Shown: piece by piece, positions 1-7,468 of the stretch | Layout: the number at the start of each line of letters is the position of its first letter | Numbering within the stretch: the first letter of the stretch is position 1 | DNA from: Nitrosopumilaceae archaeon | GTDB taxonomy: Archaea; Thermoproteota; Nitrososphaeria; Nitrososphaerales; Nitrosopumilaceae | Length of the DNA stretch: 34,731 nt | Assembly: GCA_022823825.1 (NCBI GenBank) | Contig: JAJEHG010000012.1 | Coordinates: forward strand, 1 to 34,731 | Direction: 5' to 3' | Position numbers and translations under genes: made by a program | The notes under the pieces: generated by a model | Databases searched by the model: none | What the model was told of the DNA's origin: nothing | What the model saw: only the letters and a program-made list of their open reading frames with translations

Positions 1-1
1 G

Positions 2-76
2 GCCCTGTACAACAGGTGGAGGGACGAGTCGATTGCGCGGGAGGCGGGGGGGGGGTGTGACGTCGTGACGGCATGA
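2..76 (+). CDS. 3' end of an unidentified upstream gene (partial)
   Basis: Reading from base 2 gives an open frame ending at a TGA at 74-76; the 24 residues begin ALYNRWRDES. This is the most protein-like of the three forward frames, and a stem-loop follows it, but the fragment is too short to identify. The ten-G run at 47-56 lies inside it and would be a slippage-prone site. It could also be chance. Confidence 0.35.
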   Translation, partial: ALYNRWRDESIAREAGGGCDVVTA

Positions 77-426
77 AGCCCATGATGCCGCCCGGCCTGG
101 ACTTGGCCGGCATGTGGGGGAGGAATTAGGAAACAGAGTTGCGATAGCAGAGCTTTTTTATCCAATGACGAATCTGTCAGAAAAATACTATTAAGTGCTA
201 CGATCGCCCTTACTCCCCAAACTTAAACACCCAGTTCAGATGCCCGTCTTCTGCTGCCAGCTAGTGTATACCTGACATCCCAATCCATCTCTTGCAGAGT
301 TCGAATCGAAAGTAGCTCGATCCCAACCAGCAGGGTTAAATCTCACTTTCCCCTGAATCTGCATGTTGACGAGCACGGAATCAGGCGGCAAAGATCGAGT
401 CAAAAACGACTCGCAAAAGAGTGGAA
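77..426. other. Intergenic stretch, no gene recognised
   Basis: About 350 bases between the end of the upstream reading frame and tRNA-Met. An imperfect stem-loop (ATGCCG pairing with CGGCAT, roughly 85-114) follows the stop codon and may be a 3' end structure. The longest open frame here (minus strand, ending at 236) begins inside the tRNA and has no recognisable domain, so I do not call it. Confidence 0.4.
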
Positions 427-500
427 TGGGCCCGAAGGGCTTCGATCCCATGGCTCACCGGTTATGAGCCGGTTACTCTACCAAGCTGAGTTACGGGCCC
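427..500 (-). tRNA. tRNA with CAU anticodon (elongator Met or Ile2)
   Basis: The minus strand folds as a 74-nt tRNA: acceptor GGGCCCG/CGGGCCC, anticodon stem ACCGG/CCGGT, loop CTCATAA with anticodon CAT, and a T arm with one U-U mismatch. The anticodon stem lacks the three G-C pairs of archaeal initiator tRNA, so this is elongator Met or the CAU-type Ile2; sequence alone does not decide. CCA is not encoded. No intron is seen. Confidence 0.9.
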
Positions 501-524
501 CCAAGCAGAGGCCCGCGCATGAGG

Positions 525-532
525 TATAAAAT
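525..532 (-). promoter_or_regulatory. TATA box of the tRNA(CAU) gene
   Basis: The minus strand reads ATTTTATA centred 28 nt upstream of the mature tRNA 5' end, the usual archaeal TATA spacing. Confidence 0.6.
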
Positions 533-741
533 GTTGTGAAAGGCTGACCATCAAATGACCATCGTCACGCGGATTCAGGCACGGTTCAGGAAAACGGGCA
601 GAATAGGTCAAGCGTACGTACTGAAAGAGGATGAGGGGGGGGGACCGAGACCAGATCCCGGCGGCTCGGCCGGGGTGCGAACAGAACCAGTCATTAGATC
701 TGGACAAAGCCTTTACTAGTAAAAATGGCACAGGCACCCCA

Positions 742-2715
742 ATGGGCAGAGTGACTCTTCCCGTATTGCTGCTACTGCTGGTTGCCTCGGTTGCCAGCGC
801 GGCTGCCGTTCCTGCGCTGGCAGACACTCCCCCACCCCTGGTCCAGTATAACTCCGGGATACCGATACACGAGATACAGTGCAGGGACTCGAGGATACTA
901 ATGGAGTCGCCAAATGGCGTGCCGGCATGCCTCTATGAGAAATCCGCCGAAGCGCTGCAGCAGCGTGGATGGGTTATGGTGCAGACAATGCAGGACAACC
1001 CATTAGTTGGAAAGCCATCAGGCAAACCGTCCAGCCTTTACAACCAGGCCAGATTCTATTCGGACACTTGGAATGAACAGCCAGAGAGGATGCCAGAGGA
1101 AGGCGGCTTCATGCAAAGCTCCCCGCAATCCCAAGGCCTCCAGAGTCAACCGTCAAGCATAGGCCTCACGGCGGGGGGCGCGCAGGACGTTGAGAACTTT
1201 AGGAAGAACATAGAAAACGACTTTCTCCCGCTCCATACCGACATCACGTACGAAGGCCTGTTCAGCGACTATTACTTTGATACCGGCGCAGAGCAGCAGT
1301 GCGAAAAACTGTTCTGCCCGTCGTACAGTTATGCAATCTCGCAGGATCCGCTCTCAGAAAAGGACGAATACTACCTGTCAGTCGGACTGAACTCTGGAAT
1401 AAGGGAATCCGACTTTGAGAGGAAGAAGCTCAACCTGGTCGTGGTCCTGGACGTCTCGGGATCGATGCAGAGCGCGTTCGACAGGTACTATTATGACCAG
1501 CTTGGGAACCGGTTTGAGCGTCCGGACGCCCCAGAGGACGACTTTGCCAAGGCAAAGATCAACATTGCAACAGAATCCATTGCAGGGATGATTGACTATC
1601 TGGGGGACGATGACAGGCTCGGCATAGTGCTCTTTGAGAGCACAGCCCACGTCGCAAAGCCGCTGGAAAGCATGGGGGCGGCCGACCGCGATCGGCTGAA
1701 GAAGAACATTCTGGCCATCCATGCAGACGGGGGGACAAACATGGAAGCCGGAATCAGGGCGGGCACGTCGCTCTTTGAGGCGGTGCGGGACGCGGATCCC
1801 GACGAGTATGAGAGCAGGATAATATTCCTCACAGACGCGATGCCCAACACCGATCTGGTCAGCGAGTTCGGGCTGTTTGGCATGATTGAGAAGAACGCGC
1901 AAAAGGGCATCCACGCCACCGTGATAGGGATCGGCGTGGACTTTAACACGGAGCTGGTGGAGCACATCACCAAGGTCAGGGGGGCCAACTACTACTCCAT
2001 ACATTCGTCCTCGTCGTTCCTGGACAGGATGACTGACGAGTTTGAGTTCATGGTTACGCCGCTAGTCTTCGACCTTGTCCTGAGGATAGAGTCGGACGGG
2101 TACTCGATAGAGCAGGTATACGGATCCCCGGAGGCGGATCTGGCCACGGGGGAGATAATGAGGATAAACACGCTGTTCCCCTCCAAGGTCGAGGACGGGC
2201 AGACAAAGGGCGGGATAGTGCTGCTCAAGCTGGAAAGGGCGCCTGGCGACGCATCCATCACCCTGGACGCGAGTTACAGGGACAGGTCGGGCATGATGGG
2301 CGGAGACTCCGTCACGTTCGAGCTCGAGGATCGCGGCACCACGTTTTATGAGAACACAGGAATCCGAAAGGGGATCCTCCTTGCAAAGTATGCAGAACTC
2401 GCCAAGACGTGGGCCTTTGATGAGAGGGCGTCCTACGCGTACTACCAGGGATTCGAGTTTGAACGCTACCCGTTCTATGAGGACGGGGTGTCGCCGTTCC
2501 TGTCCGAGGGGATCCGCATGCCACACCATGTAGGCAGCACGCCGCTGGGACAGTGGGAGAGGCAGTCCATTCCGCTGAGCGTATCCGGCGGCTATCAGGC
2601 GATAATGGGGCAGTTCGGGGACCACTTTGAGAGGGAGATGGGATCAATCGGGGATCCGGAGCTGGAGCAGGAACTCGAGATACTGCGCAAGCTGGAAGGA
2701 CGGCCGTCCGGATGA
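742..2715 (+). CDS. Secreted von Willebrand factor A (VWA) domain protein
   Basis: The frame is open from 631, but I take the ATG at 742 because it is followed at once by a signal peptide (MGRVTLPVLLLLLVASVASA), giving 657 aa. After it comes a Cys-containing segment (GIPIHEIQC, later VPACLYEKSAEAL and RGWVMV) of a kind I associate with exported thaumarchaeal proteins. The VWA domain has a full metal-ion-dependent adhesion site: DVSGSMQ, then GGTNMEAG, then FLTDAMPN. VWA domains bind proteins through a divalent cation; the partner is unknown. The C-terminal third looks like a beta-rich region of VWA/Ca-activated-channel-like proteins. No C-terminal membrane anchor is obvious. It converges on the CADD-like gene. 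Family assignment is firm, role is not known. Confidence 0.85.
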   Translation: MGRVTLPVLLLLLVASVASAAAVPALADTPPPLVQYNSGIPIHEIQCRDSRILMESPNGVPACLYEKSAEALQQRGWVMVQTMQDNPLVGKPSGKPSSLYNQARFYSDTWNEQPERMPEEGGFMQSSPQSQGLQSQPSSIGLTAGGAQDVENFRKNIENDFLPLHTDITYEGLFSDYYFDTGAEQQCEKLFCPSYSYAISQDPLSEKDEYYLSVGLNSGIRESDFERKKLNLVVVLDVSGSMQSAFDRYYYDQLGNRFERPDAPEDDFAKAKINIATESIAGMIDYLGDDDRLGIVLFESTAHVAKPLESMGAADRDRLKKNILAIHADGGTNMEAGIRAGTSLFEAVRDADPDEYESRIIFLTDAMPNTDLVSEFGLFGMIEKNAQKGIHATVIGIGVDFNTELVEHITKVRGANYYSIHSSSSFLDRMTDEFEFMVTPLVFDLVLRIESDGYSIEQVYGSPEADLATGEIMRINTLFPSKVEDGQTKGGIVLLKLERAPGDASITLDASYRDRSGMMGGDSVTFELEDRGTTFYENTGIRKGILLAKYAELAKTWAFDERASYAYYQGFEFERYPFYEDGVSPFLSEGIRMPHHVGSTPLGQWERQSIPLSVSGGYQAIMGQFGDHFEREMGSIGDPELEQELEILRKLEGRPSG

Positions 2716-2868
2716 TATACGGCCAAGCCCAAGCCAGCCAGTACAGTCCGAAAAAAGCAGCCCTTGCGTTAATCATTGGCAACGGACAGACATCTTGCAG
2801 GTGCGGCCTGCCCCTGCCAGCGAGAATCCGATAAATCATGCAGGGGCCCGACGCGCAGAGTATACGCG

Positions 2869-3534
2869 TCAGCAGTACTCTTCGTAGCACGCGTCAAGCA
2901 GCAGGTTCTGTGCAGACACGGACTTTGACGCCGTGTCCTCCAGTATGGATGCCTGCCCGCCGCCCGGGTGCGCCGCTGCCTCAGAGTTCTCTATGATCCG
3001 CCTCCAGAGCGCGGCGTGCCTGACGTCCGCCTCGGTGTGCAGCTCAAAGTATCTGGTGGCGCGCTCGCCGGTCATCCCGTAAAACGACGCCAGCCCGTCA
3101 AGCTTTGTCTGGCTTACCAGCGGAATCTCCTTTTCAAACGCGTACATCGCAGCCGCTCCCGCGTCAAACCCGGCTGCCCCCATCAGGTATCCCATATCGT
3201 GCACGGCCTGCCGCGTCTTTGGCAGCCCCGCATACCCGGCCAGTTCGGACTCGGGCACCCCGAGCTCGCCGGCAAACTCGAGCCACGGGCCTATGTGATC
3301 GGCCTCCTCCCTACGGTTCTCGGCCAGTTCGCGGCTGACGGACTCGGAGTCGGGGGCGGCCTCCATTATGGTGTCCATGAACGAGGGCACCGCCTTTACA
3401 AGCTGAAAGTACTCCTTTGAGTAGCCGGCAAGCGACTCTGCTGAGAGCTCGCCGGCAGACCACATCTCATAGAACGGGTGCTTGAGCAGGCTGCGCTCTG
3501 CGATTATCTCGTCTATACGCCTCAAAAGGCTCAT
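2869..3534 (-). CDS. TenA/CADD-like haem-oxygenase-fold protein (putative folate or thiamine metabolism)
   Basis: 221 aa from the ATG at 3534; the frame extends upstream to 3648, but the extension crosses the IS end, and a TATA box sits 26 nt upstream of 3534. The protein is an all-helical member of the TenA/PqqC/CADD superfamily. Candidate di-metal ligands are visible: E76/E77 and H80 (RREEADH), E134 (YAFEKE), and H166, D170 and H173 (HTEADVRH). The E-x31-H-x3-D-x2-H spacing is the one I recall for CADD, which makes the p-aminobenzoate part of folate from its own tyrosine. TenA thiaminase II or another dinuclear oxidase remain alternatives. An IS481 copy lies immediately upstream, so expression may be altered. 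Confidence 0.75.
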   Translation of the reverse strand: MSLLRRIDEIIAERSLLKHPFYEMWSAGELSAESLAGYSKEYFQLVKAVPSFMDTIMEAAPDSESVSRELAENRREEADHIGPWLEFAGELGVPESELAGYAGLPKTRQAVHDMGYLMGAAGFDAGAAAMYAFEKEIPLVSQTKLDGLASFYGMTGERATRYFELHTEADVRHAALWRRIIENSEAAAHPGGGQASILEDTASKSVSAQNLLLDACYEEYC

Positions 3535-3553
3535 GGTTCGACTCCATAAAACC

Positions 3554-3565
3554 ACTAAAAAAATC
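3554..3565 (-). promoter_or_regulatory. TATA box of the CADD-like gene
   Basis: The minus strand reads GATTTTTTTAGT centred about 26 nt upstream of the ATG at 3534. The IS target duplication begins six bases further upstream (3571), so the insertion lies next to the BRE/activator side of this promoter. Confidence 0.5.
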
Positions 3566-3570
3566 TTTGT

Positions 3571-3586
3571 CGGCGGGATCGCGGGG
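3571..3586. repeat. Left target-site duplication of the IS481-type element
   Basis: CGGCGGGATCGCGGGG is present here and again, identically and in the same orientation, at 4625-4640, directly against both ends of the element. Confidence 0.85.
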
Positions 3587-4624
3587 TGTATTATATGAAA
3601 AGTCGGTCCGCTACTCATGGGCGTCCCTCTCCATCCATTTCGGGTCATTCTTCCTGATCGCCTCCGTCGCCCTCTTGTTCCTGAATGCCATCTGCGGCGT
3701 CTCGTAGTTATCGATGTCCAGCGAGAAGTGCAGCCTTGACTCGTTGTAATAGTCTATGTATTCCCTGAGGCTTCCATAGTGGTAGATCTCCTCCTCCAGG
3801 CTGCGGTGGAACCTCTCCAGCTTGCCGTTTGTCTGGGGGTGGTAGGGGCGGGTGTTTATCAGGGCAATGTCCCTCTCAAGCAGCTCCTCCTCAAATAGGG
3901 TGGGCCGCCACTTTCCCCCTCCCTTCTTGCGGCCGTTCTGTCCCACAAAGCACGAGCCGTTGTCGGTCAGTATGGACGCGGGCGCGCCGAACCTCCTGAT
4001 TGCAAGCCTGAGGAGCATCACCGCGTTCTCCGACGTGGCGTGCTCGAAGAGCGCCGCGCCCGTAACGCACCGGGACGCGTCGTCCAGATATGTGATGAGA
4101 TTCATGCCTGAAAAGCGGGGATCCTTGATGACGTGCCAGTCCGCGTGCCACATGGCGTTGGAATACGCGCGCTCGTACCGCACCCATTTGCGCCTCCTTG
4201 ACCTTGCCGCCGAGGCCTCCACGGCGCCGCTCTTCTTCAACACTCTGTATACCGCGGCGTAACTAATATCGTGATTCCGCCTAAGGTTTCTTGCGGTGCG
4301 CACGACCCCGCTCGGATGCCTCTGGTGCATGTCGGCTATCAGGCGTATCTGGGCCTCCGTGACGTGGGCGCGCGGCCTGCCCATCGGCACCTGCAGGGTC
4401 CCCGTCTTCCGGAGCCTCGCCCACAGCCTCCGTACGTGCCTGGTAGAGATGGCGAGATCCCTTGCCACATCGGAGGCCGGTGCCCCGCTTCTGAGCTTCC
4501 TTGCCAAGTACCGTTTGGACTCCTCCGTCAGCCTCTTCGGCACGGTCTTTCGTGATCGGTACAATCTGAAATAGTCTGCGAATGTACGCCTGATCCTACG
4601 GTGACCTACTTTTCGTATAATAGA
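3587..4624 (-). mobile_element. IS481-family insertion sequence, 1,038 bp
   Basis: The ends are inverted repeats: the left starts TGTATTATATGAAAAGTCGG and the right, read inward on the minus strand, starts TCTATTATACGAAAAGTAGG, with three mismatches in the first 20. A DDE transposase fills the interior, and a perfect 16-bp direct repeat flanks the element. As I recall, IS481 elements begin with TGT and make duplications of variable length up to about 15 bp, so this fits at the upper limit. Because the bases TG follow both repeat copies, the boundary could shift by two. The intact frame and perfect repeats suggest recent, possibly active, transposition. Confidence 0.88.
3611..4543 (-). CDS. 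IS481-type DDE transposase
   Basis: The frame runs past the IS end to 4684, so the true start must lie inside the element. I take the GTG at 4543 (310 aa, MPKRLTEESK); the TTG at 4564 is the main alternative, and there is no ATG. Residues 1-120 hold a basic helix-turn-helix region (ASDVARDLAISTRHVRRLW) and a second winged-helix-like part. The integrase core has the catalytic triad D135 (MWHADWH), D194 (ILTDNGS) and E243 (NGKLERFHRSLEEE). The stretch between the second D and E is longer than the usual 35 residues because of a basic, Gly-rich insertion (GQNGRKKGGGKW). The reading frame is intact. A TATA-like TATTATA in the right inverted repeat could drive it. Confidence 0.88.
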   Translation of the reverse strand: MPKRLTEESKRYLARKLRSGAPASDVARDLAISTRHVRRLWARLRKTGTLQVPMGRPRAHVTEAQIRLIADMHQRHPSGVVRTARNLRRNHDISYAAVYRVLKKSGAVEASAARSRRRKWVRYERAYSNAMWHADWHVIKDPRFSGMNLITYLDDASRCVTGAALFEHATSENAVMLLRLAIRRFGAPASILTDNGSCFVGQNGRKKGGGKWRPTLFEEELLERDIALINTRPYHPQTNGKLERFHRSLEEEIYHYGSLREYIDYYNESRLHFSLDIDNYETPQMAFRNKRATEAIRKNDPKWMERDAHE

Positions 4625-4640
4625 CGGCGGGATCGCGGGG
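4625..4640. repeat. Right target-site duplication of the IS481-type element
   Basis: Identical to 3571-3586. It is followed by a strongly G-rich run on the plus strand (4637-4672). Confidence 0.85.
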
Positions 4641-4739
4641 TGGGGGGGGTGGCGGGGGCGGGGGCGGGGGCGCACGCGCCGCAAATGCCGCAGTCTGCAT
4701 TCAGAGAGGGGGCCGGGCCCATGCCACGCCCGTAAAGGA

Positions 4740-4746
4740 TTTTATT
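4740..4746 (+). promoter_or_regulatory. TATA box of tRNA-Glu
   Basis: TTTTATT is centred 28 nt upstream of the mature tRNA 5' end at 4771. Confidence 0.55.
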
Positions 4747-4770
4747 CCCGGCCCCGGTACCACGCGCGTT

Positions 4771-4861
4771 GTTCCAGTGGTGTAGACCGGTCAAGCATAC
4801 TGCCCTTTCAAGGCAGTGATCCCGGGTTCAAAATCACAAGATGAAAGTCCCGGCTGGAGCA
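4771..4861 (+). tRNA. tRNA-Glu (UUC) with an intron in the T loop
   Basis: The acceptor stem GTTCCAG/CTGGAGC, D arm, anticodon stem CTGCC/GGCAG and loop CTTTCAA (anticodon TTC at 4807-4809) are all present. The T stem CCGGG (4822-4826) pairs with CCCGG (4849-4853), but 22 nt lie between the two halves instead of 7. Removing about 15 nt (about 4832-4846; exact cut sites ambiguous because of the A runs) leaves the canonical loop TTCAAGT and a 76-nt tRNA. Introns at non-canonical sites are known from Cenarchaeum and other archaea and need a bulge-helix-bulge structure and a suitable endonuclease. A CCA follows the discriminator (4862-4864). Confidence 0.88.
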
Positions 4862-4865
4862 CCAA

Positions 4866-4876
4866 GATTTAATTAG
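4866..4876 (+). promoter_or_regulatory. Possible TATA box of the polyprenyl synthase gene
   Basis: GATTTAATTAG is centred about 39 nt upstream of the ATG at 4910, implying a short leader of roughly 10-15 nt. It lies just after the tRNA-Glu 3' end. Confidence 0.45.
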
Positions 4877-4909
4877 TGACGTGGCCACTTTGAACGCAGG
4901 CCAACCTCA

Positions 4910-5761
4910 ATGGAAAGAGAGAACGCAGAGATCAACCCGCTCGCGGAGTCGTACGGCCGCTACATAGAGAGGATCGACGGGGCCCTCAGCGACGAGCTGG
5001 CCCTGTATTCAGAGTCGGAGTTCATAGGGCCGCTCAAGTACTCGCTTGAGGGAGGCAAGAGGATAAGGCCCGTCATACTGGTGCTTGCGGCCGAGTGCGT
5101 CGGTAGCGTGGACGAGAACACGCTTGCGGCCTCGTGCGCAGTCGAGTTCCTGCACATGGAGTCGATAATACACGACGACATAATAGACAACGAGACCGTA
5201 AGGAGGCAGAAGGACCCGTTCCACATAAAGTACGGGTACAACACGAGCATACTGACGGGCGACTTTGTGCTCGGGCTCATACTTGCCATATGCTCCAGGC
5301 TGGACAACTCCCGCGTGACAAAGGACTTGGCCACCACCGCGATGAGGATGAGCGAGGGCGAGATGATAGAGGGGATGCTAGAGGCAAGCGAGGACGTCAC
5401 GTTTGACGACTATCTCAAGGTAATAGAATACAAGACCGCGACCGCGTTCGAGGTGGCGGCCAGGACGGGCGCCATAATGGGCGGGGGCTCCGAGCAGCAG
5501 ATAGAGGCCCTGACCGAATACGGGCTGAACATCGGCATTGCATACCAGATAAGGGACGACCTGCTCGACTGGAAGAACGAGGACAAGCTGTTCAACCTGC
5601 TGATAAAGCGCAGCTCGGATCCCAGGCACGTGTTTGACCGCATGGAGGAGCTGCTAAAGAAATACTCACAGAAGGCGGAGGCCGGGCTCAGAAAGATCCC
5701 GGACCACCCGGCAAAGGACGGCCTGGAGAACCTCATCAGGCTTACGTCGTTTAAGATGTGA
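4910..5761 (+). CDS. Polyprenyl (geranylgeranyl-type) diphosphate synthase
   Basis: 283 aa trans-prenyltransferase that condenses isopentenyl diphosphate with allylic diphosphates, for archaeal lipid or quinone side chains. Visible motifs: GGKRIRP (substrate-binding basic site), the first aspartate-rich motif in IIHDDIIDNETVRR, and the second, QIRDDLLDW. The fifth residue before the first Asp-rich motif is Glu (HMESIIHDD), where the Sulfolobus GGPP synthase has the chain-length-setting Phe, so product length cannot be read off; a paralogue making a longer chain is possible. It is slightly shorter than the common 320-330 aa. It follows tRNA-Glu and converges on nuoN across a 30-bp tandem repeat. 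Confidence 0.88.
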   Translation: MERENAEINPLAESYGRYIERIDGALSDELALYSESEFIGPLKYSLEGGKRIRPVILVLAAECVGSVDENTLAASCAVEFLHMESIIHDDIIDNETVRRQKDPFHIKYGYNTSILTGDFVLGLILAICSRLDNSRVTKDLATTAMRMSEGEMIEGMLEASEDVTFDDYLKVIEYKTATAFEVAARTGAIMGGGSEQQIEALTEYGLNIGIAYQIRDDLLDWKNEDKLFNLLIKRSSDPRHVFDRMEELLKKYSQKAEAGLRKIPDHPAKDGLENLIRLTSFKM

Positions 5762-5790
5762 GTGTGTCAGGCGGCGGACGCTGCTGCTAA

Positions 5791-5850
5791 CGTTATGCTA
5801 ACGTTATGCTACTGCCACTACGTTATGCTAACGTTATGCTACTGCCACTA
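5791..5850. repeat. 30-bp unit repeated twice in tandem
   Basis: Bases 5791-5820 and 5821-5850 are identical; each unit starts CGTTATGCTAACGTTATGCT, which itself contains CGTTATGCT twice. The array fills the gap between the convergent polyprenyl synthase and nuoN and ends exactly at the nuoN stop codon (5851). It may be a recent slippage or replication duplication; a transcription-termination role is possible but not shown. Confidence 0.9.
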
Positions 5851-7344
5851 CTATCCCGGCCAGTCAATTACCGGCGTGGCAAACTCGATGAACTGCAGCA
5901 GCGGCTCCGGGTACACGCCAAATCCCACCAGGAACAGTATGGAGAATATCATCACGGCCACCACGGGCTTTGGCTCCGGCACGCGGCGCTTGGTCTCGCC
6001 CTCAAAGTACATCTTGCGCGTTATCCAGCCGTAGTACGCGAGCGAGAGCGCGCTGTTGAGCACGCCGGCTATGGCAAGCCACGGGGCCCACCACAGGGCC
6101 GAGGACGCGTCGAGCGCGCCGCCAAACAGCATGAGCTTGCTCCAGAACCCGGACAGCGGTGGGACGCCGGCAAGCGCGAACAGCGATATCACGAGCCCCA
6201 GCGACGTTATCGGCATGCGGCGCCCGAGCCCGGCAAGCTTGTCTATATGCGTGACCGCAAGCGCCACCACGATTCCGGCCACGGCTATGAACGCGGCGCC
6301 CTTCATCACGGCATGGTTGAATATCTGGTACAGGGATCCCTGCAGCCCCAGCGAGCTGTGCGGCGCCACGGCAAGCCCGATCAGGATGTATCCGGCGTGC
6401 GCTATGCTGGAATAGGCGAGCATCCTTGAGAGGTTCTTTTGCATGATGGCGGCCACGTTGCCGACTGTCATGGTCATTACGGCGATGACGCCGAGGGCCA
6501 GCGTCCAGTCGGTATTCAGGGCGACGGCGCCCATTATCACGATGCGCAGTGCTGCTGCAAACCCGGCCTTTTTGGTCGCGGCCGCCAGCAGCGTGGTTAC
6601 GGGCGCGGGCGCCCCCTCGTACGTGTCCGGAAGCCACTGGTGGAACGGCACGAGCCCCATCTTGAAGCCGAACCCGGCAATCAGCATGCCGACTGAAAGC
6701 AGCGCAAGCGGCATCATAGAGGCGTCGAGGGACGCGTATCCCTCTATCACGTCGCCTATGTTGGTAGAGCCCGTAAGCCCGTACGACAGGGATATCCCGT
6801 ATATGATTATCGCCGACGAGAGGGCCCCGAACAAAAAGTACTTTATGGCGGCCTCGTTTGAGGCGGGGTTTCTCTTCATGAACCCGACCAGTATGTACGT
6901 CGGTATGCTCATCAGCTCCCAGGCAACGAACAGCATCACCAAGTCGGTAGAGTACGCTACAAGCACCATTCCTATCGTCGCAAGCAGGATGAGCGAATAG
7001 TACACGGCGGGCGACGCGTTCTCGTGCTTTCGCATGTACGTAAACGATCCCACCACGGTGAATATGGCCACTATGAGCATCGCCACTGCAAAGAAGCCGC
7101 CGAACGCGTCGTCTGAGAGCACCTCTTCTGAGAAGAGCGCCGAGGCGGGCATGTCCCCGTACAGGAACTCGTACCCGACGTAGGCCATGGATGCGGCAAG
7201 GGCGGCCAGCGCGATTGCCGCGTACAGCGTGTTTGACGCGTTTCCGCCCAGTTCGCGGCGGGCGATGCTTATCAGGGGTAGTACGACGCCGACCGTGCCG
7301 AGTATCGCGACGAGTACCATCGGGGTGGAGTCAAGCGGGATCAT
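5851..7344 (-). CDS. nuoN: Complex I subunit N (antiporter-like membrane subunit)
   Basis: 497 aa from the ATG at 7344, chosen because a strong Shine-Dalgarno-like GGAGGTG lies about 11 nt upstream; an ATG at 7365 in frame is the alternative. It is a polytopic protein of the proton_antipo_M family (about 14 membrane segments). The conserved channel motif is complete: KMGLVPFHQWLPDTYEGAPA followed by VTTLLAAATKKAGF, with Lys and Asp retained, and there is an early Glu (VAWELMSIPTYILVGF). It is the last gene of the nuo operon, separated from nuoL by a 124-nt spacer holding an ATG-rich repeat. In the complex it is one of three subunits that pump protons. Confidence 0.93.
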   Translation of the reverse strand: MIPLDSTPMVLVAILGTVGVVLPLISIARRELGGNASNTLYAAIALAALAASMAYVGYEFLYGDMPASALFSEEVLSDDAFGGFFAVAMLIVAIFTVVGSFTYMRKHENASPAVYYSLILLATIGMVLVAYSTDLVMLFVAWELMSIPTYILVGFMKRNPASNEAAIKYFLFGALSSAIIIYGISLSYGLTGSTNIGDVIEGYASLDASMMPLALLSVGMLIAGFGFKMGLVPFHQWLPDTYEGAPAPVTTLLAAATKKAGFAAALRIVIMGAVALNTDWTLALGVIAVMTMTVGNVAAIMQKNLSRMLAYSSIAHAGYILIGLAVAPHSSLGLQGSLYQIFNHAVMKGAAFIAVAGIVVALAVTHIDKLAGLGRRMPITSLGLVISLFALAGVPPLSGFWSKLMLFGGALDASSALWWAPWLAIAGVLNSALSLAYYGWITRKMYFEGETKRRVPEPKPVVAVMIFSILFLVGFGVYPEPLLQFIEFATPVIDWPG

Positions 7345-7468
7345 CTCTGGGAGGCCACCTCCCATGTGGACGGCGCTCCGGGCGCCGCAGCCGGCACCCG
7401 TGTTGCGGTTGTCGCCGTCTCTGCCGTCATCATCATTATCATCATCATTTCCATCATCACCATCATCA
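7345..7468. repeat. ATG/ATC-rich microsatellite in the nuoL-nuoN spacer
   Basis: From about 7428 to 7480 the plus strand is a run of CAT/ATC triplets (GATGAT... on the coding strand) that overlaps the nuoL stop codon. This is the longest non-overlapping junction between consecutive subunits in the operon. Slippage of the triplets would change the spacer and the last codons of NuoL, which ends LILMM. Confidence 0.6.

Noticed and set aside
236..451. Minus-strand 71-codon frame
   Set aside because: Its start lies inside the tRNA gene and the protein has no recognisable pattern.
1378..2004. Long minus-strand frames within the VWA gene
   Set aside because: Mirror-image frames of a G+C-rich coding region; the plus-strand frame carries the MIDAS motifs and signal peptide.
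3571..4640. Considered the flanking repeats as part of a composite transposon or rearrangement
   Set aside because: The repeats directly abut inverted termini of a single transposase element, the normal target-duplication pattern.
5791..5850. Considered as a CRISPR array
   Set aside because: Only two tandem units with no spacers between them; no cas genes nearby.
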